Assembly (NCBI GenBank): GCA_002050035.1
Contig: MVCR01000007.1
Span: 1-35,628 of the forward strand
Direction: 5' to 3'
Origin: Planctomycetales bacterium 4484_113
Lineage (GTDB): Bacteria; 4484-113
Length of the DNA stretch: 35,628 nucleotides
Below are positions 21,755-31,860 of this stretch, one piece after another (the stretch's first letter is position 1; the number at the start of each line of letters is the position of its first letter). The position numbers were made by a program, and so were the translations under genes. The notes beneath the pieces are model-generated. The model ran no database searches and was not told the DNA's origin. It was given only the letters and a program-made list of their open reading frames with translations.

Positions 21755-22206
21755 GTAAGTTCGCCAAAGTACTGCGTGAGACCAATCTGGAATTCACTAC
21801 CGAATCAGGTGAAGATGGCCTGGAAATCTTCGTGGTTCAGGGAAACGATGACTTCGCCGAGTTCCTCGCCCTAGTGTTCCCGACCACGGAAGGAACCCCG
21901 TTCCTACGTCTGATCTTTTTCCTCGACCGCATCCATCCTGAGAATCCCTTCGCTCAGTACGAGAGGCTTCTGGAGCTCAATCGGGAAGCCTGGATGGGTG
22001 CCTATGCGGTGGACCCGGAGACTTCAGCAGTGGTTTACGTGTTTAACTTCCCCCTGGAGGAGTTTGATACTTCGGCACTTCTAGTGACACAGGAAACCTT
22101 CCGGCTGTCGCGACAGCTCTACGAGGATGCGATGCGGGAACCCGAGCTGGGGAGGATCGCGCCATCACATTCGGATGCGCCCTCTCAAAATGAAGGCGGC
22201 GAGTAG
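21751..22206 (+). CDS. Small YbjN/secretion-chaperone-fold-like protein
   Basis: 151 aa; start overlaps the preceding stop by 4 nt (TTGA); pattern GLEIFVVQGNDDFAEFLALVFPT..LLELNREAWMGAYAVDPETSAVVYVFNFPLE resembles YbjN-type proteins. Confidence 0.5.
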   Translation: MSKFAKVLRETNLEFTTESGEDGLEIFVVQGNDDFAEFLALVFPTTEGTPFLRLIFFLDRIHPENPFAQYERLLELNREAWMGAYAVDPETSAVVYVFNFPLEEFDTSALLVTQETFRLSRQLYEDAMREPELGRIAPSHSDAPSQNEGGE

Positions 22207-22209
22207 ACC

Positions 22210-23016
22210 ATGATGAAACATCTGCCAACGGAGCCATTGCAAGTACTGGGGTTGCAGATCGGATGTTTCGCTCCCAGCATCCGAGACAATCTAACCTGTG
22301 TACTGAAGAAGCTAGAGCAAGTCCCACCCCGGCAAGCGGACCTGATTGTCCTTCCTGAGCTCATCAACACTTACTACCACTACGAGATCATGACAGAGCT
22401 GAGCGAGGGAGAAGAAGAACGGTTCCTCGACCCTATTCGCCAGATTGCCGCTGAGAAGACCGCCTACATCCTCGCAGGTTCTCTGGCTGTGAGACAGGCA
22501 GGCAAGCTCTACAATCGGAGTTTCCTGCTTTCTCCGCAAGGCGAGACCGTCACCACCTATGACAAGATGCATCTCATCGCACTTCTAGGTGAAACGGATC
22601 ACTTCACTCCGGGCAGGCAGACAGCAACAGCAGAAATCAAGGGCTGGAAGCTGGGTATCGCCATTTGCTTCGATCTCAGATTCGCCGAGCTGTTCCTGAA
22701 CTACGCTCTCGATGGCTGCCACCTAGTAGTCCTCCCGGCGTGTTGGCCGCATGAGCGTGCCAACCACTGGCGGAGTCTCCATTTGGCGAGGGCGCAGGAA
22801 TGTCAGGCTTTCTTCCTGGGCGTGAATGCCGGCGGTTTCAACGGCAAAGGTAAGACCTACGGCGGGAGTATCCTCGCAACCCCCGATTCGGTGCCGCAGG
22901 TTGAACTGCCGTGGGGAAGCGAGGGAACAATCGCAACTACGATTACTTCGGCAGGGATTGCGCGGCAGAAGCAGCTTTACGATCTGATGGTGGGCCGCAA
23001 GCGGCCGCCTCTCTAG
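22210..23016 (+). CDS. Carbon-nitrogen hydrolase (nitrilase superfamily, omega-amidase-like)
   Basis: Catalytic triad contexts VLPELINTYY (Glu), YDKMHLI (Lys), LGIAICFDLRF (Cys). Confidence 0.88.
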   Translation: MMKHLPTEPLQVLGLQIGCFAPSIRDNLTCVLKKLEQVPPRQADLIVLPELINTYYHYEIMTELSEGEEERFLDPIRQIAAEKTAYILAGSLAVRQAGKLYNRSFLLSPQGETVTTYDKMHLIALLGETDHFTPGRQTATAEIKGWKLGIAICFDLRFAELFLNYALDGCHLVVLPACWPHERANHWRSLHLARAQECQAFFLGVNAGGFNGKGKTYGGSILATPDSVPQVELPWGSEGTIATTITSAGIARQKQLYDLMVGRKRPPL

Positions 23017-25208
23017 CCGCTGCCCTGCTTTTCACCCGCAGGTGTCGCCTGCTTGTCGGAGCCTGATGCCTCCGGTGATCTCTTCGCCCGCTCTCCAGCC
23101 TTCGGAATCACATTTATCGGAATAACCTGCTGATTGTAGATGACCCAGTCCGTGGGAACGCTTACATGGAACTCGGGCTCCGGCTTCTCGCCCGCATCAT
23201 CGCCCTGACTTCCGGCACCACCCCGACCCGTTGAGACCCCTCCTTGCTGAGGCGGCTGCGCGGGCCGAGGAATTGCCACCACGACCTCATTGTTCAGCGG
23301 GGTCTCCAGTGCTTTCTCGATTATCTCATCCAGATCATGGATACCACTGTCCACCTGGACGAACTTACCTCCGCCCATCAGCATGCGACCCCGCCCACCG
23401 AATTCGTTGAGAACAGAGACGAGGGAACCGCCGCCGTGAATGATGATGCTGGTTGGACCTAGAGGGAAATCCTCTGGCAGAGGAACATAGACCGTTTTCA
23501 TCACGCGATCTTCCCGATAAGGCTGCAGACGCACGATTACTCGCAGAGTATCTCCCTGATGCACCGTCTTCGGAATCTTCGGGAGAGAATACGGAGGTTG
23601 TGCAGGCGGCATCTGCGGCATTGATGGAGTGACTTGCTGCTGCACCCACTGCTGGGGAAAGACTGAAGTCCCCGGTGCTGCAGGAGCTTCTTCCCCTTCG
23701 CTGCCGCCATCAGGAGAAGATGGCTGCTCCTCAGCCTTGTCCTCACTTTGTTCCGACTCCGCGCTCTGAGCCTCTTCAGGCTTCGCCGTCTCGGCTTTCG
23801 CCTCCGCCTTTTCCTCCTCGCCGGGAAGCAGTAGCTTGGCGTCATCTATGCTCGAATTGACTCGGTTGCGAGTGAAATCAACCGTAATCTGAAAATCAGT
23901 GAGTTTCACCTTGCGGTATATGTTGTTGGCGAGCAAAGACGCCAGAGGAAGTGCCTCGTCCCAAAGCAGTCCCACCGGAAACGAAGTATCATAGTAGTAG
24001 TTGGTGCGCTTGATCGGCTCCTTCAATCCCACGCCGTCCATCGTGAACTCAAGACGGATGGTGCCACCTTTGGAGCTGCCCGTCACCCTCATACACGCTT
24101 CACCCACCACGCTCGATACCAAGAAATCGAAGAAATCGGGGTCGCGGATGATGCTGACCTTGAATTCGCGGCTTCGCCCAAAGTCGATGTCGTTTATCCT
24201 TACGCTCAGTGGGATGGTATCAGGAACTTCTCCCAGTAATCCCCCCAGCGCGCCAAGACGATCCTGGGTTATCGCACCGACAGTGTTGATGCGGTAACCG
24301 CTCTTGAATGCCCGATCGCTGCTCTTGTAGGTGTACGTAATGTACGCCTTTCCGACAGGCATGCTGGTGCTGCCGGACAGCAGAAAGGGGTGACCGAAGG
24401 CGAGAATCTGCCCGCGATCGTCCACATACGTGACTGTCCCGATAGCAGAGATATCGATATCGCCGGAGACCAAAGACACCGCTATGGCATCACCTGGCTG
24501 GAGGGGACGCTCCCCTGCTGGATTGTGCAGCAAGCCCGCCGGACGCTGCCCGCCAATCATGGTTCCGGGAAGGACATCGACAAATGGATTGTCTCTGAAC
24601 TTCTCACGCAGTGTTTCCACGAAATGCGGGGTAGCTCCTGAAATAACAAGAGGAGCGCTCAATGCAACCGCCGCCATTTCCCCATCGGCTGCGTGTTGCC
24701 TGTTGAACTGCTGCGCTTCGCGCAACGAGCCCTTGAAGTGGAGCTTCCGCTTGATCTCAGGCTCTGGAATGACTGTATTCCCGCTGTAATCGACCACATA
24801 GCGGCTGGGGAGCGCGTCCAGCATGGTGGCGATTGGCGTGATGCCACCGATATGTGTGTCCGTATACGGTATAGCCGTGGATACAGCACCGAGAAGCTTA
24901 CCGTCTATGTAGACCGGGCTCCCGGAGTACCCGGAGGCAATCCCGTCGCTGAAGTCAACAACCGGACCGCTAAACCTGGCGAGGATCATCGGGCCACCAT
25001 CGAAGCCCCCCTCGGGAACGATGTCTATGACTTCGAAGTCGAATGTCTCGATCTTGGTTCCTCGGATGACAGTCTTGCCGGTGCCCCTGAGTCCGATCCT
25101 GACCTGGTCAAGAGGGAAGAACTCAGCAGCAGCCCATGAGGTCAGACTCAGTTGAAGAACAGCACCGAAGGCAACCAACCAGCCCAGATGGTGAATGACT
25201 ATTCTCAT
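23013..25208 (-). CDS. SpoIVB-like S55-family protease domain protein, exported
   Basis: Signal-like N-terminus; LRGTGKTVIRGTKIETFDFEVIDIVPE, ASGYSGSPVYIDGKLLGAVSTAI, ILAFGHPFLLSG; Pro/Glu-rich linker. Confidence 0.82.
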   Translation of the reverse strand: MRIVIHHLGWLVAFGAVLQLSLTSWAAAEFFPLDQVRIGLRGTGKTVIRGTKIETFDFEVIDIVPEGGFDGGPMILARFSGPVVDFSDGIASGYSGSPVYIDGKLLGAVSTAIPYTDTHIGGITPIATMLDALPSRYVVDYSGNTVIPEPEIKRKLHFKGSLREAQQFNRQHAADGEMAAVALSAPLVISGATPHFVETLREKFRDNPFVDVLPGTMIGGQRPAGLLHNPAGERPLQPGDAIAVSLVSGDIDISAIGTVTYVDDRGQILAFGHPFLLSGSTSMPVGKAYITYTYKSSDRAFKSGYRINTVGAITQDRLGALGGLLGEVPDTIPLSVRINDIDFGRSREFKVSIIRDPDFFDFLVSSVVGEACMRVTGSSKGGTIRLEFTMDGVGLKEPIKRTNYYYDTSFPVGLLWDEALPLASLLANNIYRKVKLTDFQITVDFTRNRVNSSIDDAKLLLPGEEEKAEAKAETAKPEEAQSAESEQSEDKAEEQPSSPDGGSEGEEAPAAPGTSVFPQQWVQQQVTPSMPQMPPAQPPYSLPKIPKTVHQGDTLRVIVRLQPYREDRVMKTVYVPLPEDFPLGPTSIIIHGGGSLVSVLNEFGGRGRMLMGGGKFVQVDSGIHDLDEIIEKALETPLNNEVVVAIPRPAQPPQQGGVSTGRGGAGSQGDDAGEKPEPEFHVSVPTDWVIYNQQVIPINVIPKAGERAKRSPEASGSDKQATPAGEKQGSG

Positions 25209-25317
25209 AGTGTCGCCACACTCCCTGGCAATTAGCCGCTAAATGTTACTCCCGCCGCTTGTAACTGTCAACGGCAGGACCGTGCGAGGCGGTACGACGA
25301 GCAGCGTTGCAGGGAAT

Positions 25318-25352
25318 GGAAAAACGCAGCCCCCCGTGCCCCGGGGGGCTGC
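25318..25352 (-). terminator. Rho-independent terminator of the pilin gene
   Basis: On - strand: GCAGCCCCCC ggggcac GGGGGGCTGC followed by GTTTTTCC. Confidence 0.88.
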
Positions 25353-25384
25353 AGTCAGAATCAGTACCTTTACTCGCGTTAAAA

Positions 25385-26404
25385 CTACTCGCGAGCGCCC
25401 TTGGTGTCTTCACCAGGCACCAACACGAGGATAAGACCATCACGGACGCCGTTCGGGTTTCCATAGGCAAGCTGGTCAGTAGTCACAGCGGCTGAAGCCT
25501 GCGAATACGGGCTCCCCAGGTAGCGACCGTTATCATCCTGCCAGTTCACCGTCGAGTTGGTCCAAGACCGCACTCGGATGCGCGTCCCCGTGGAAGTCCC
25601 ACCTCCACCGAAGCTCTGGTCGAAGACGATATCAGGCTCCGAGCCCAGGATATCCTTGCCCTTAGTACGGATGGACCCGTAACCACCCAGCATATACTTC
25701 TCGATGGATGCGGGCATAACGGGATCCGTATCCCGCAACGAGGTTCCGGGAGCAACGACTACCGGCCCTGCGCTCTTGTAGAAGAAAACACCAGGCAGGA
25801 ACGGATTCGGCTTGTTGCTCTTCCACAGATCCCAGAAAGGATACTCGTGGTCGCAGTGAGTGAACAGAGTCGACTGATCGCCGGTGCCACGCTCAATCAC
25901 CACGTACTCGTGGAACCGGAAATCGGCCAGCACACTACCCATCAGGGTGCAGTAGGGACCGAAACGAGTCCCCTGCTCTCTCCCTATCTGAGTACTGTTG
26001 CTCAACGGGTCACGGATGTCGTCCTGGAACCTCTGGATGGCGCCACCGTTAGTGGCGAAGGGGTTCTTAGGATACGACTCCATGTAGCCCTTCCGCAGCA
26101 ACGGATCCGAGACGATTGTGATGTCGTCGCAATCAGTGACCTCGGTGAACGGGTTTGCACCCGCGCCAGCCGAGTAATTTGAATACTTCGCCTGGCCTCC
26201 GATCAGATACGGCGGATAGAATCCACCCGTGTCCACGGCAAACCGCTCAATCGACAACTGAATGTTGTGCAGATTGCTCTTGACCTCCGCTTCCTTCGCC
26301 TTGTCCTTCACCTTAATGTAGTTAGGAAGCGCAATCGCAGCGAGAATACCAATGATTACGATAACGACGAGCAGCTCAATCAGTGTAAAGCCTTTACGGT
26401 TCAT
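25385..26404 (-). CDS. Type IV pilin-like / type II secretion pseudopilin
   Basis: Prepilin signal MNRKGFTLIELLVVIVIIGILAAIALPNYIK; AGGAGGTGA RBS; start reassigned to 26404. Confidence 0.92.
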   Translation of the reverse strand: MNRKGFTLIELLVVIVIIGILAAIALPNYIKVKDKAKEAEVKSNLHNIQLSIERFAVDTGGFYPPYLIGGQAKYSNYSAGAGANPFTEVTDCDDITIVSDPLLRKGYMESYPKNPFATNGGAIQRFQDDIRDPLSNSTQIGREQGTRFGPYCTLMGSVLADFRFHEYVVIERGTGDQSTLFTHCDHEYPFWDLWKSNKPNPFLPGVFFYKSAGPVVVAPGTSLRDTDPVMPASIEKYMLGGYGSIRTKGKDILGSEPDIVFDQSFGGGGTSTGTRIRVRSWTNSTVNWQDDNGRYLGSPYSQASAAVTTDQLAYGNPNGVRDGLILVLVPGEDTKGARE

Positions 26405-26561
26405 TGACCGTATCACCTCCTTACAATACTAAAGATATAAATAATGCCCTGGGAGCACCTCCCAGACCCATTAATGCTAACACAGACCGGGCCTGTTGTC
26501 AACGAACCGAACCTAAACTCAGGCCCCTTTTCTCAACTTCTTCCGGCCACAGCATCCCTCC

Positions 26562-27779
26562 CTACCGCACTACATTCACCAAGTTGAAAATGGGCAGGTA
26601 TAGCGATATCACAATAGTCCCCACAACCGCACCGATCAGCAGAATCATGATCGGCTCGATGATGCTGGCCAGACCACGGATAGTCGCGTCGATCTCCTGG
26701 TCGTAGTAGTCCGAGAGCTTGAACAGGATCTCCTCCAAGTTTCCCGACTCCTCCCCTACCGCTATCAGGTTGGTGACAATCGGTGGGAATACCCCCGTGC
26801 GCTTCATCGGCGCGTGAATCGATTCTCCCTCGCGAATCCGCTCCCGCACGTAGATGATGGCTCTTTGCACCACATTGTTGGATGCCGTGTTCTTCGCGAC
26901 TTCAAGAGCCTCCAGGATAGGCACTCCGGACTGGCTCAACGTGCCGAACGTCCGGGTGTACCGAGTTATCGCCACCTTCCGTGCGAGAGGACCGAAAATA
27001 GGTATGCGCAACACAAGGGGATCCAGCAGGATATGTCCCCATTTGGAGTTCCGGAAGCGCAGGAAAACCATAACCGCCACCGGAATGATGAGCAACCAGT
27101 ACCAATTGGCAACCAGCCACTGGCTAGCATGCAGAACTCGTCGGGTGAGCTCCGGCAATGCAGCCTGCCCCGCAGAAAGCTCCTCGTAAAACGCTGCGAA
27201 CTGGGGCACGATGTACATCATCATGAAAAGCGTGATACCAGTAGCAAAGGTCAAGACCACCGTGGGGTAGACCATTGCGCTCTTCACCTTGCTCTTCAAC
27301 GCCAACTCGTTCTCGTAGAAGACGGCCACTCGCTCCAGAATATTATCCAGAGCACCACCGATCTCGCCCGCCTGCACCATCGAGACGAAGAAGGTGGAGA
27401 ACGCACGCGGGTGCTTCTTCATCGCCTGGTTCAGCGTTTCACCTTCTTGAATATCCAGCTTCACTTTGTGCAAGATGACGCGGAAGGAGTTGTTCTGGGT
27501 CTGCTCCTCGATCGTGTCAATCGCCTCTGCCAGAGTGAGACCCGCATTCAGTAGTAGAGCGAACTGGCGCGAGAAAATAGTCAGCTCCTTCAACCCTATG
27601 CGGAACAAGCGCTCGAACAGAATGAAGGGATTGAACGGGCGACGGCGCTCGACAATCCGCACCACGTAGAAACCCTCATTGCGCAGAGCCTCCATTACAG
27701 CCCTAGGATTATCGGCCTCCACGGTGCTGCGAATCACCTTCCCGGCGGAATCCTGAGCAGTGTACACAAATGTTCTCAT
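26562..27779 (-). CDS. pilC: Type IV pilus assembly inner-membrane protein PilC/GspF
   Basis: LTIFSRQFALLLNAGLTLAEAIDTIEEQ, ESGNLEEILFKLSDYYDQEIDATIRGLASIIEPIMILLIGAVVG. Confidence 0.94.
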   Translation of the reverse strand: MRTFVYTAQDSAGKVIRSTVEADNPRAVMEALRNEGFYVVRIVERRRPFNPFILFERLFRIGLKELTIFSRQFALLLNAGLTLAEAIDTIEEQTQNNSFRVILHKVKLDIQEGETLNQAMKKHPRAFSTFFVSMVQAGEIGGALDNILERVAVFYENELALKSKVKSAMVYPTVVLTFATGITLFMMMYIVPQFAAFYEELSAGQAALPELTRRVLHASQWLVANWYWLLIIPVAVMVFLRFRNSKWGHILLDPLVLRIPIFGPLARKVAITRYTRTFGTLSQSGVPILEALEVAKNTASNNVVQRAIIYVRERIREGESIHAPMKRTGVFPPIVTNLIAVGEESGNLEEILFKLSDYYDQEIDATIRGLASIIEPIMILLIGAVVGTIVISLYLPIFNLVNVVR

Positions 27780-27806
27780 AGGCGTCTTACCTCTGTCTGC
27801 AACCTA

Positions 27807-27812
27807 ATTATA
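27807..27812 (-). promoter_or_regulatory. -10 element (TATAAT) upstream of pilC
   Basis: TATAAT on - strand, about 27 nt upstream of the pilC ATG; -35 weak. Confidence 0.45.
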
Positions 27813-27895
27813 CCCCAAATCGGGCATGGCAGTTGCCGAAACCATCGTGACCTAATCAAGCACCCCAACTCTCGTCAGGGCCATCGAGCGGAGCG

Positions 27896-29038
27896 CTACA
27901 CGCCAAGGCTGGACCCATCCAGTGAGGGAGTCTCTCTATCCAGGAGTTCACGGCTGCTCTTCACGCCACTAGCTGCCGCCGCCGAAATCAGACGCTGAAG
28001 ATTGCCCACATTGCCCGCATGCGCCATCGCGACCTCAAGAGTGATGAGCCGGTCCACGTAGCGGTCGCGCAGGTTCTGATCCATCGTCTGCATCCCCATC
28101 TTGGAGTGCGTCATCATCACGGAGTGAATCTGGAACTCCTTCTTTTCCCGGATGAGGTTGCGGATAGCCGGGATGTTCAGCATCACCTCAAAGGCAGCCA
28201 CGCGACCCCCGCCATCAGCCAGCGGCAGCAGCTGCTGGCTCATTATGCACTGCAGAGTATTCGCCAACTGCGCTCGAATCTGATCCTGCTGTTCCGAGGG
28301 GAACACATCGACAATCCGGTCAATAGTCAATGGCGCGTTGTTGGTGTGCAGGGTGGCGAATACTAAGTGACCGGTCTCAGCGGCGGTGATCGCCGTTGCA
28401 ATGGTCTCCAGGTCGCGCATTTCGCCAACAAGAATGACATCCGGATCCTGACGCAGCACGCGCTTAAGAGCACCAGAGAAGCTGAGAGTATCACGCCCCA
28501 CTTCCCGCTGGTTCACGTTGCACCGCTTGTGCTGATGCACGAACTCAATCGGGTCCTCAAGGGTCACAATGTGCAGATCTTTGGTCTCGTTGATTACATT
28601 CAGCATCGCAGCCAGCGAAGTGGACTTGCCGGAGCCAGTGGGTCCTGTTACTAGTACTAAGCCACGAGGGAGCATGATAACTTCCTTCATGATGGGAGGA
28701 AGGAGCAGCTCCTCCATCGTGGGCATCTTCTCGGAGATTGCCCGCATTGTGCAGTAGACACTCTCGCGCTGGAACCCGAGATTGCACCGGAACCGGCCAA
28801 TGCCCTTCTGGCTGTAGCCGAAGTCGAGCTCACGCTCCAGCTCAAACTTCTTCCGCTGGTCCTCCCTGATCATCGAGAAGGCAAGCTCGCGCACATCGTC
28901 TGGCGTGAGCGGCTTATAGTCCAGCCGCACCAGTTTGCCGTAAATGCGCAGGGTGGGAGGAACCCCAGCAGTCAGGTGCAGGTCGGAAGCACCATGCTCC
29001 ACCAACTGCACCAGCAAGTCAAGAATCGTGTATTCCAT
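27896..29038 (-). CDS. pilT: Type IV pilus twitching ATPase PilT
   Basis: ASDLHLTAG, GPTGSGKSTSLAAMLN, VLRQDPDVILVGEMRDLETIATAITAAETGHLVFATLHTN. Confidence 0.95.
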   Translation of the reverse strand: MEYTILDLLVQLVEHGASDLHLTAGVPPTLRIYGKLVRLDYKPLTPDDVRELAFSMIREDQRKKFELERELDFGYSQKGIGRFRCNLGFQRESVYCTMRAISEKMPTMEELLLPPIMKEVIMLPRGLVLVTGPTGSGKSTSLAAMLNVINETKDLHIVTLEDPIEFVHQHKRCNVNQREVGRDTLSFSGALKRVLRQDPDVILVGEMRDLETIATAITAAETGHLVFATLHTNNAPLTIDRIVDVFPSEQQDQIRAQLANTLQCIMSQQLLPLADGGGRVAAFEVMLNIPAIRNLIREKKEFQIHSVMMTHSKMGMQTMDQNLRDRYVDRLITLEVAMAHAGNVGNLQRLISAAAASGVKSSRELLDRETPSLDGSSLGV

Positions 29039-29070
29039 CTGATATCTCTCCCTTTGAATTAGAGGGATTC

Positions 29071-30882
29071 TTACGTCTCAAAGCCCTCGACCTCTGCAAG
29101 CTTAGGGGCGGTCTCCGCAAGCCCACCACGCACCGCAGCCATGGCAACCGCCTCCTCTTCTGTCTCCGCCTCATAGTCTGGCCGCGCCACTCTGAGGAGC
29201 TCACCCAAGCTGACTTGTCCAGCAAGTACCTTCTTTACGCCACTCTCCCACAGGGTGAGCATCCCCTCCTTGCGGGCCTGAGCCTTGATCGCGTGCAGAG
29301 ACGTCGTCTTGGCAATTAGATTCTTGATGGAGTTACTCATGCGGAAGATCTCAAATATGCCGGTGCGGCCCATATAGCCCACGTGCTTGCAGAACTTGCA
29401 GCCACCAGGATGATAGAGAATGGGAGGACGTCCCTCGTACTGGCTCTCATCGTACGCACCCCGCATATAGGACAACTCTTCCTCCGTGGCCTCGGAAGCC
29501 ACCTTGCAATGGGGACAGAGCTTCCTTACCAATCGCTGTGCCATAATGCCGATCACGGAAGCGTTAATCAGGTAGGGAGGTACGCCCAAGTTCTCAAGGC
29601 GCGGTATTGCTCCCGGGGCATCGTTAGTGTGCAGCGTCGAGAACACCAGGTGACCCGTAAGTGCCGCGTTCACCGCAAGGTCCGCCGTTTCACCATCACG
29701 GATCTCACCAACCATTATGATATCCGGGTCCTGCCGCACCACAGTTCGCAGCCCCGAAGCGAAGGTCAGTCCCACCTTAGGGTTAACATGCACCTGGTTG
29801 ATCTTGTCGAGCTGGTATTCCACCGGGTCTTCGATGGTAACAACGTTCACGTTCTCAGTTGCCAGCTTCGCCAGGGATGCAATGAGCGTCGTTGACTTGC
29901 CGGAACCCGTTGGCCCGGTGATAAGGATAATTCCATGGGGCTGCTCGATGAGCGAGTTGAAAACGTCCAGCTCCTCTTCATCGAAGCCGAGGTCGACCAG
30001 TTTGTACTCCTGAGCGCTCTTGTTCAGAAGGCGCATCACGATCTTCTCGCCGAAGACCGTGGGAAGAGTGGAGAACCGGATGTCGTATTGGGCATCGGCA
30101 ACCTCCAGGTCAATGCGGCCGTCCTGCGGCTTGCGGCGCTCCGATGTATCCAGACGCGCCATAATCTTGAGCCGAGCAGTGACCGCGGCAATGGCGCTCT
30201 TGGGCACCGTCAGAATGCGATGCAGCATCCCATCAACACGGTAGCGCACCACCATCTGGTCACTCTTCGGTTCCAGGTGAATGTCCGATGCCCGATAGTC
30301 CGCGGCACCGTTAAGAATCGTGTCCACGAGCTTCACGATGGGAGCATCCTCTATCTCCTGCAACGTCTGACTATCGGCAAGCGTCTCATCGATGATGTAG
30401 CCCTGCTTAATTCGTTCCTGCTGAAACTCCTCAATTGACTTCTGAGCTTCATGCGAGACTCCAAAGAACTGATCGAAGGCAAACTGGATAGCACTGGGGC
30501 TGGTAATGCGCGGCACCACTTCAAGCCCTGTCGAGAGCCGGATGTCGTCGATAGCCAGCAGATTCAGCGGATCCACCATCGCCACTATCAGGTTGGTGCC
30601 TTCCCTACGCACCGGGAAGGCCTGGTGCCGCTTGATCATATCCGGTGGGACCAGACGGGCTATATCCGGGTCAATCTTCTCCTCGTAGAGGTCAATCTTC
30701 TCTATCCCTAGCTGCCGCGCAAGCACGTCCTGAATCTCATCCTCGAGGGCAAGCTGCATATCGACAATGACCTCACCCAGTCGGCGACCCGTTTCCTTCT
30801 GCTTCTCCAGTACGTCGGCCAGCTTATCGTTCGAGATAATACCAGCCTCAATCAGCATTTCGCCAATCTTCTTATTCTTCAT
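29071..30882 (-). CDS. pilB: Type IV pilus assembly ATPase PilB/GspE
   Basis: IGEMLIEAGIISNDKLADVLEKQKETGRRLGEV N-domain, GPTGSGKSTTL, tetracysteine CPHCKVA..CKFC; start reassigned to ATG 30882. Confidence 0.94.
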   Translation of the reverse strand: MKNKKIGEMLIEAGIISNDKLADVLEKQKETGRRLGEVIVDMQLALEDEIQDVLARQLGIEKIDLYEEKIDPDIARLVPPDMIKRHQAFPVRREGTNLIVAMVDPLNLLAIDDIRLSTGLEVVPRITSPSAIQFAFDQFFGVSHEAQKSIEEFQQERIKQGYIIDETLADSQTLQEIEDAPIVKLVDTILNGAADYRASDIHLEPKSDQMVVRYRVDGMLHRILTVPKSAIAAVTARLKIMARLDTSERRKPQDGRIDLEVADAQYDIRFSTLPTVFGEKIVMRLLNKSAQEYKLVDLGFDEEELDVFNSLIEQPHGIILITGPTGSGKSTTLIASLAKLATENVNVVTIEDPVEYQLDKINQVHVNPKVGLTFASGLRTVVRQDPDIIMVGEIRDGETADLAVNAALTGHLVFSTLHTNDAPGAIPRLENLGVPPYLINASVIGIMAQRLVRKLCPHCKVASEATEEELSYMRGAYDESQYEGRPPILYHPGGCKFCKHVGYMGRTGIFEIFRMSNSIKNLIAKTTSLHAIKAQARKEGMLTLWESGVKKVLAGQVSLGELLRVARPDYEAETEEEAVAMAAVRGGLAETAPKLAEVEGFET

Positions 30883-30942
30883 AATCGAATGCCACCCTGG
30901 CCAGAATAACTTGGCCACCCTTCTGGATTTCGCCCGAACTTC

Positions 30943-30971
30943 TTTATAACACGTCCCCAGATGCAAGTCAA
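30943..30971 (-). promoter_or_regulatory. Sigma70-type promoter of pilB operon
   Basis: - strand TTGACT (30971-30966), 17-bp spacer, TATAAA (30948-30943). Confidence 0.7.
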
Positions 30972-30988
30972 TTTGACTCCACCACAAA

Positions 30989-31813
30989 TCACCATCCTAA
31001 ATGAGCATTCTCAAGGACCGTCAGAAGCACTCTATACCGGCTCTTCCCCTGCCGTAGCAGTGCCGCCTGAACCAGTGCGCGACCTCCCAGTTCGAAGTCC
31101 ACCAGGTCTCCCGCTGAGAGCGCCGTGGAGGCGTTTGTCACAGTGAGCAGGTTAACGGCGACAAAGCCTTTGCTAACAGCCTTCTTCGCTTCCTCCCGCC
31201 CCATTCCGAACGCCTTGCCGACCAGCGCATCCAGGCGTGGGGAACGGAGGAATACCGTGGCCTGCCGCGCGAAATCACCGCCGTCGAGTTTTCCCGCAAC
31301 CTCGCTCATCTCAATGGTCAGTCTGTCAAAAGCGTCTCGCACATCCATACGCCGCCGTGAATCAACGAGCAGGAACGCGCCGGAAGACCCCGCCAGAAAA
31401 TCCCCCAGCCAACCAGGATGCACGCCCTGCGAAGCCAGCATTCGCACCCATGAGCCTACCTTGCGAGCCTGGTCAGCCGCCGGACTCTCCGCTGGAACGC
31501 TCATCCGCAGCCACCTTGCCGGGAAGGTCTCGGCCAGTTCGTCCCACTCGCCGAGCAGCCGAGGTACTTCCTCGCGCAGGCGGCTCGCGACAATCGGCGC
31601 TTTGCCTGGCGGCAAGATACGTAGCATCACGCGGCGGGGCATCCGGTAGCCGCCAAAGACGCCAGCCAGCATCCGCCGCTCGGCGAAGCGCACAAGCCAT
31701 TCCGACAGCTCGTCCGGCCCGAGAAAGCCTGTGAAAACGCCCTCCGACGGAATCGCCTGCGGATGTTCCAAGAATCGAGACAGCTCGCTCAAGTTCACCC
31801 TCTCCCGCGTCAT
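30989..31813 (-). CDS. YlmH-like S4 RNA-binding domain protein
   Basis: C-terminal S4 pattern SPRLDALVGKAFGMGREEAKKAVSKGFVAVNLLTVTNASTALSAGDLVDFELGGRA. Confidence 0.75.
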   Translation of the reverse strand: MTRERVNLSELSRFLEHPQAIPSEGVFTGFLGPDELSEWLVRFAERRMLAGVFGGYRMPRRVMLRILPPGKAPIVASRLREEVPRLLGEWDELAETFPARWLRMSVPAESPAADQARKVGSWVRMLASQGVHPGWLGDFLAGSSGAFLLVDSRRRMDVRDAFDRLTIEMSEVAGKLDGGDFARQATVFLRSPRLDALVGKAFGMGREEAKKAVSKGFVAVNLLTVTNASTALSAGDLVDFELGGRALVQAALLRQGKSRYRVLLTVLENAHLGW

Positions 31814-31860
31814 CGCCGTCAGCGCGAACCGCCAGCGGCTCTGCTATACTTCATTCTACT

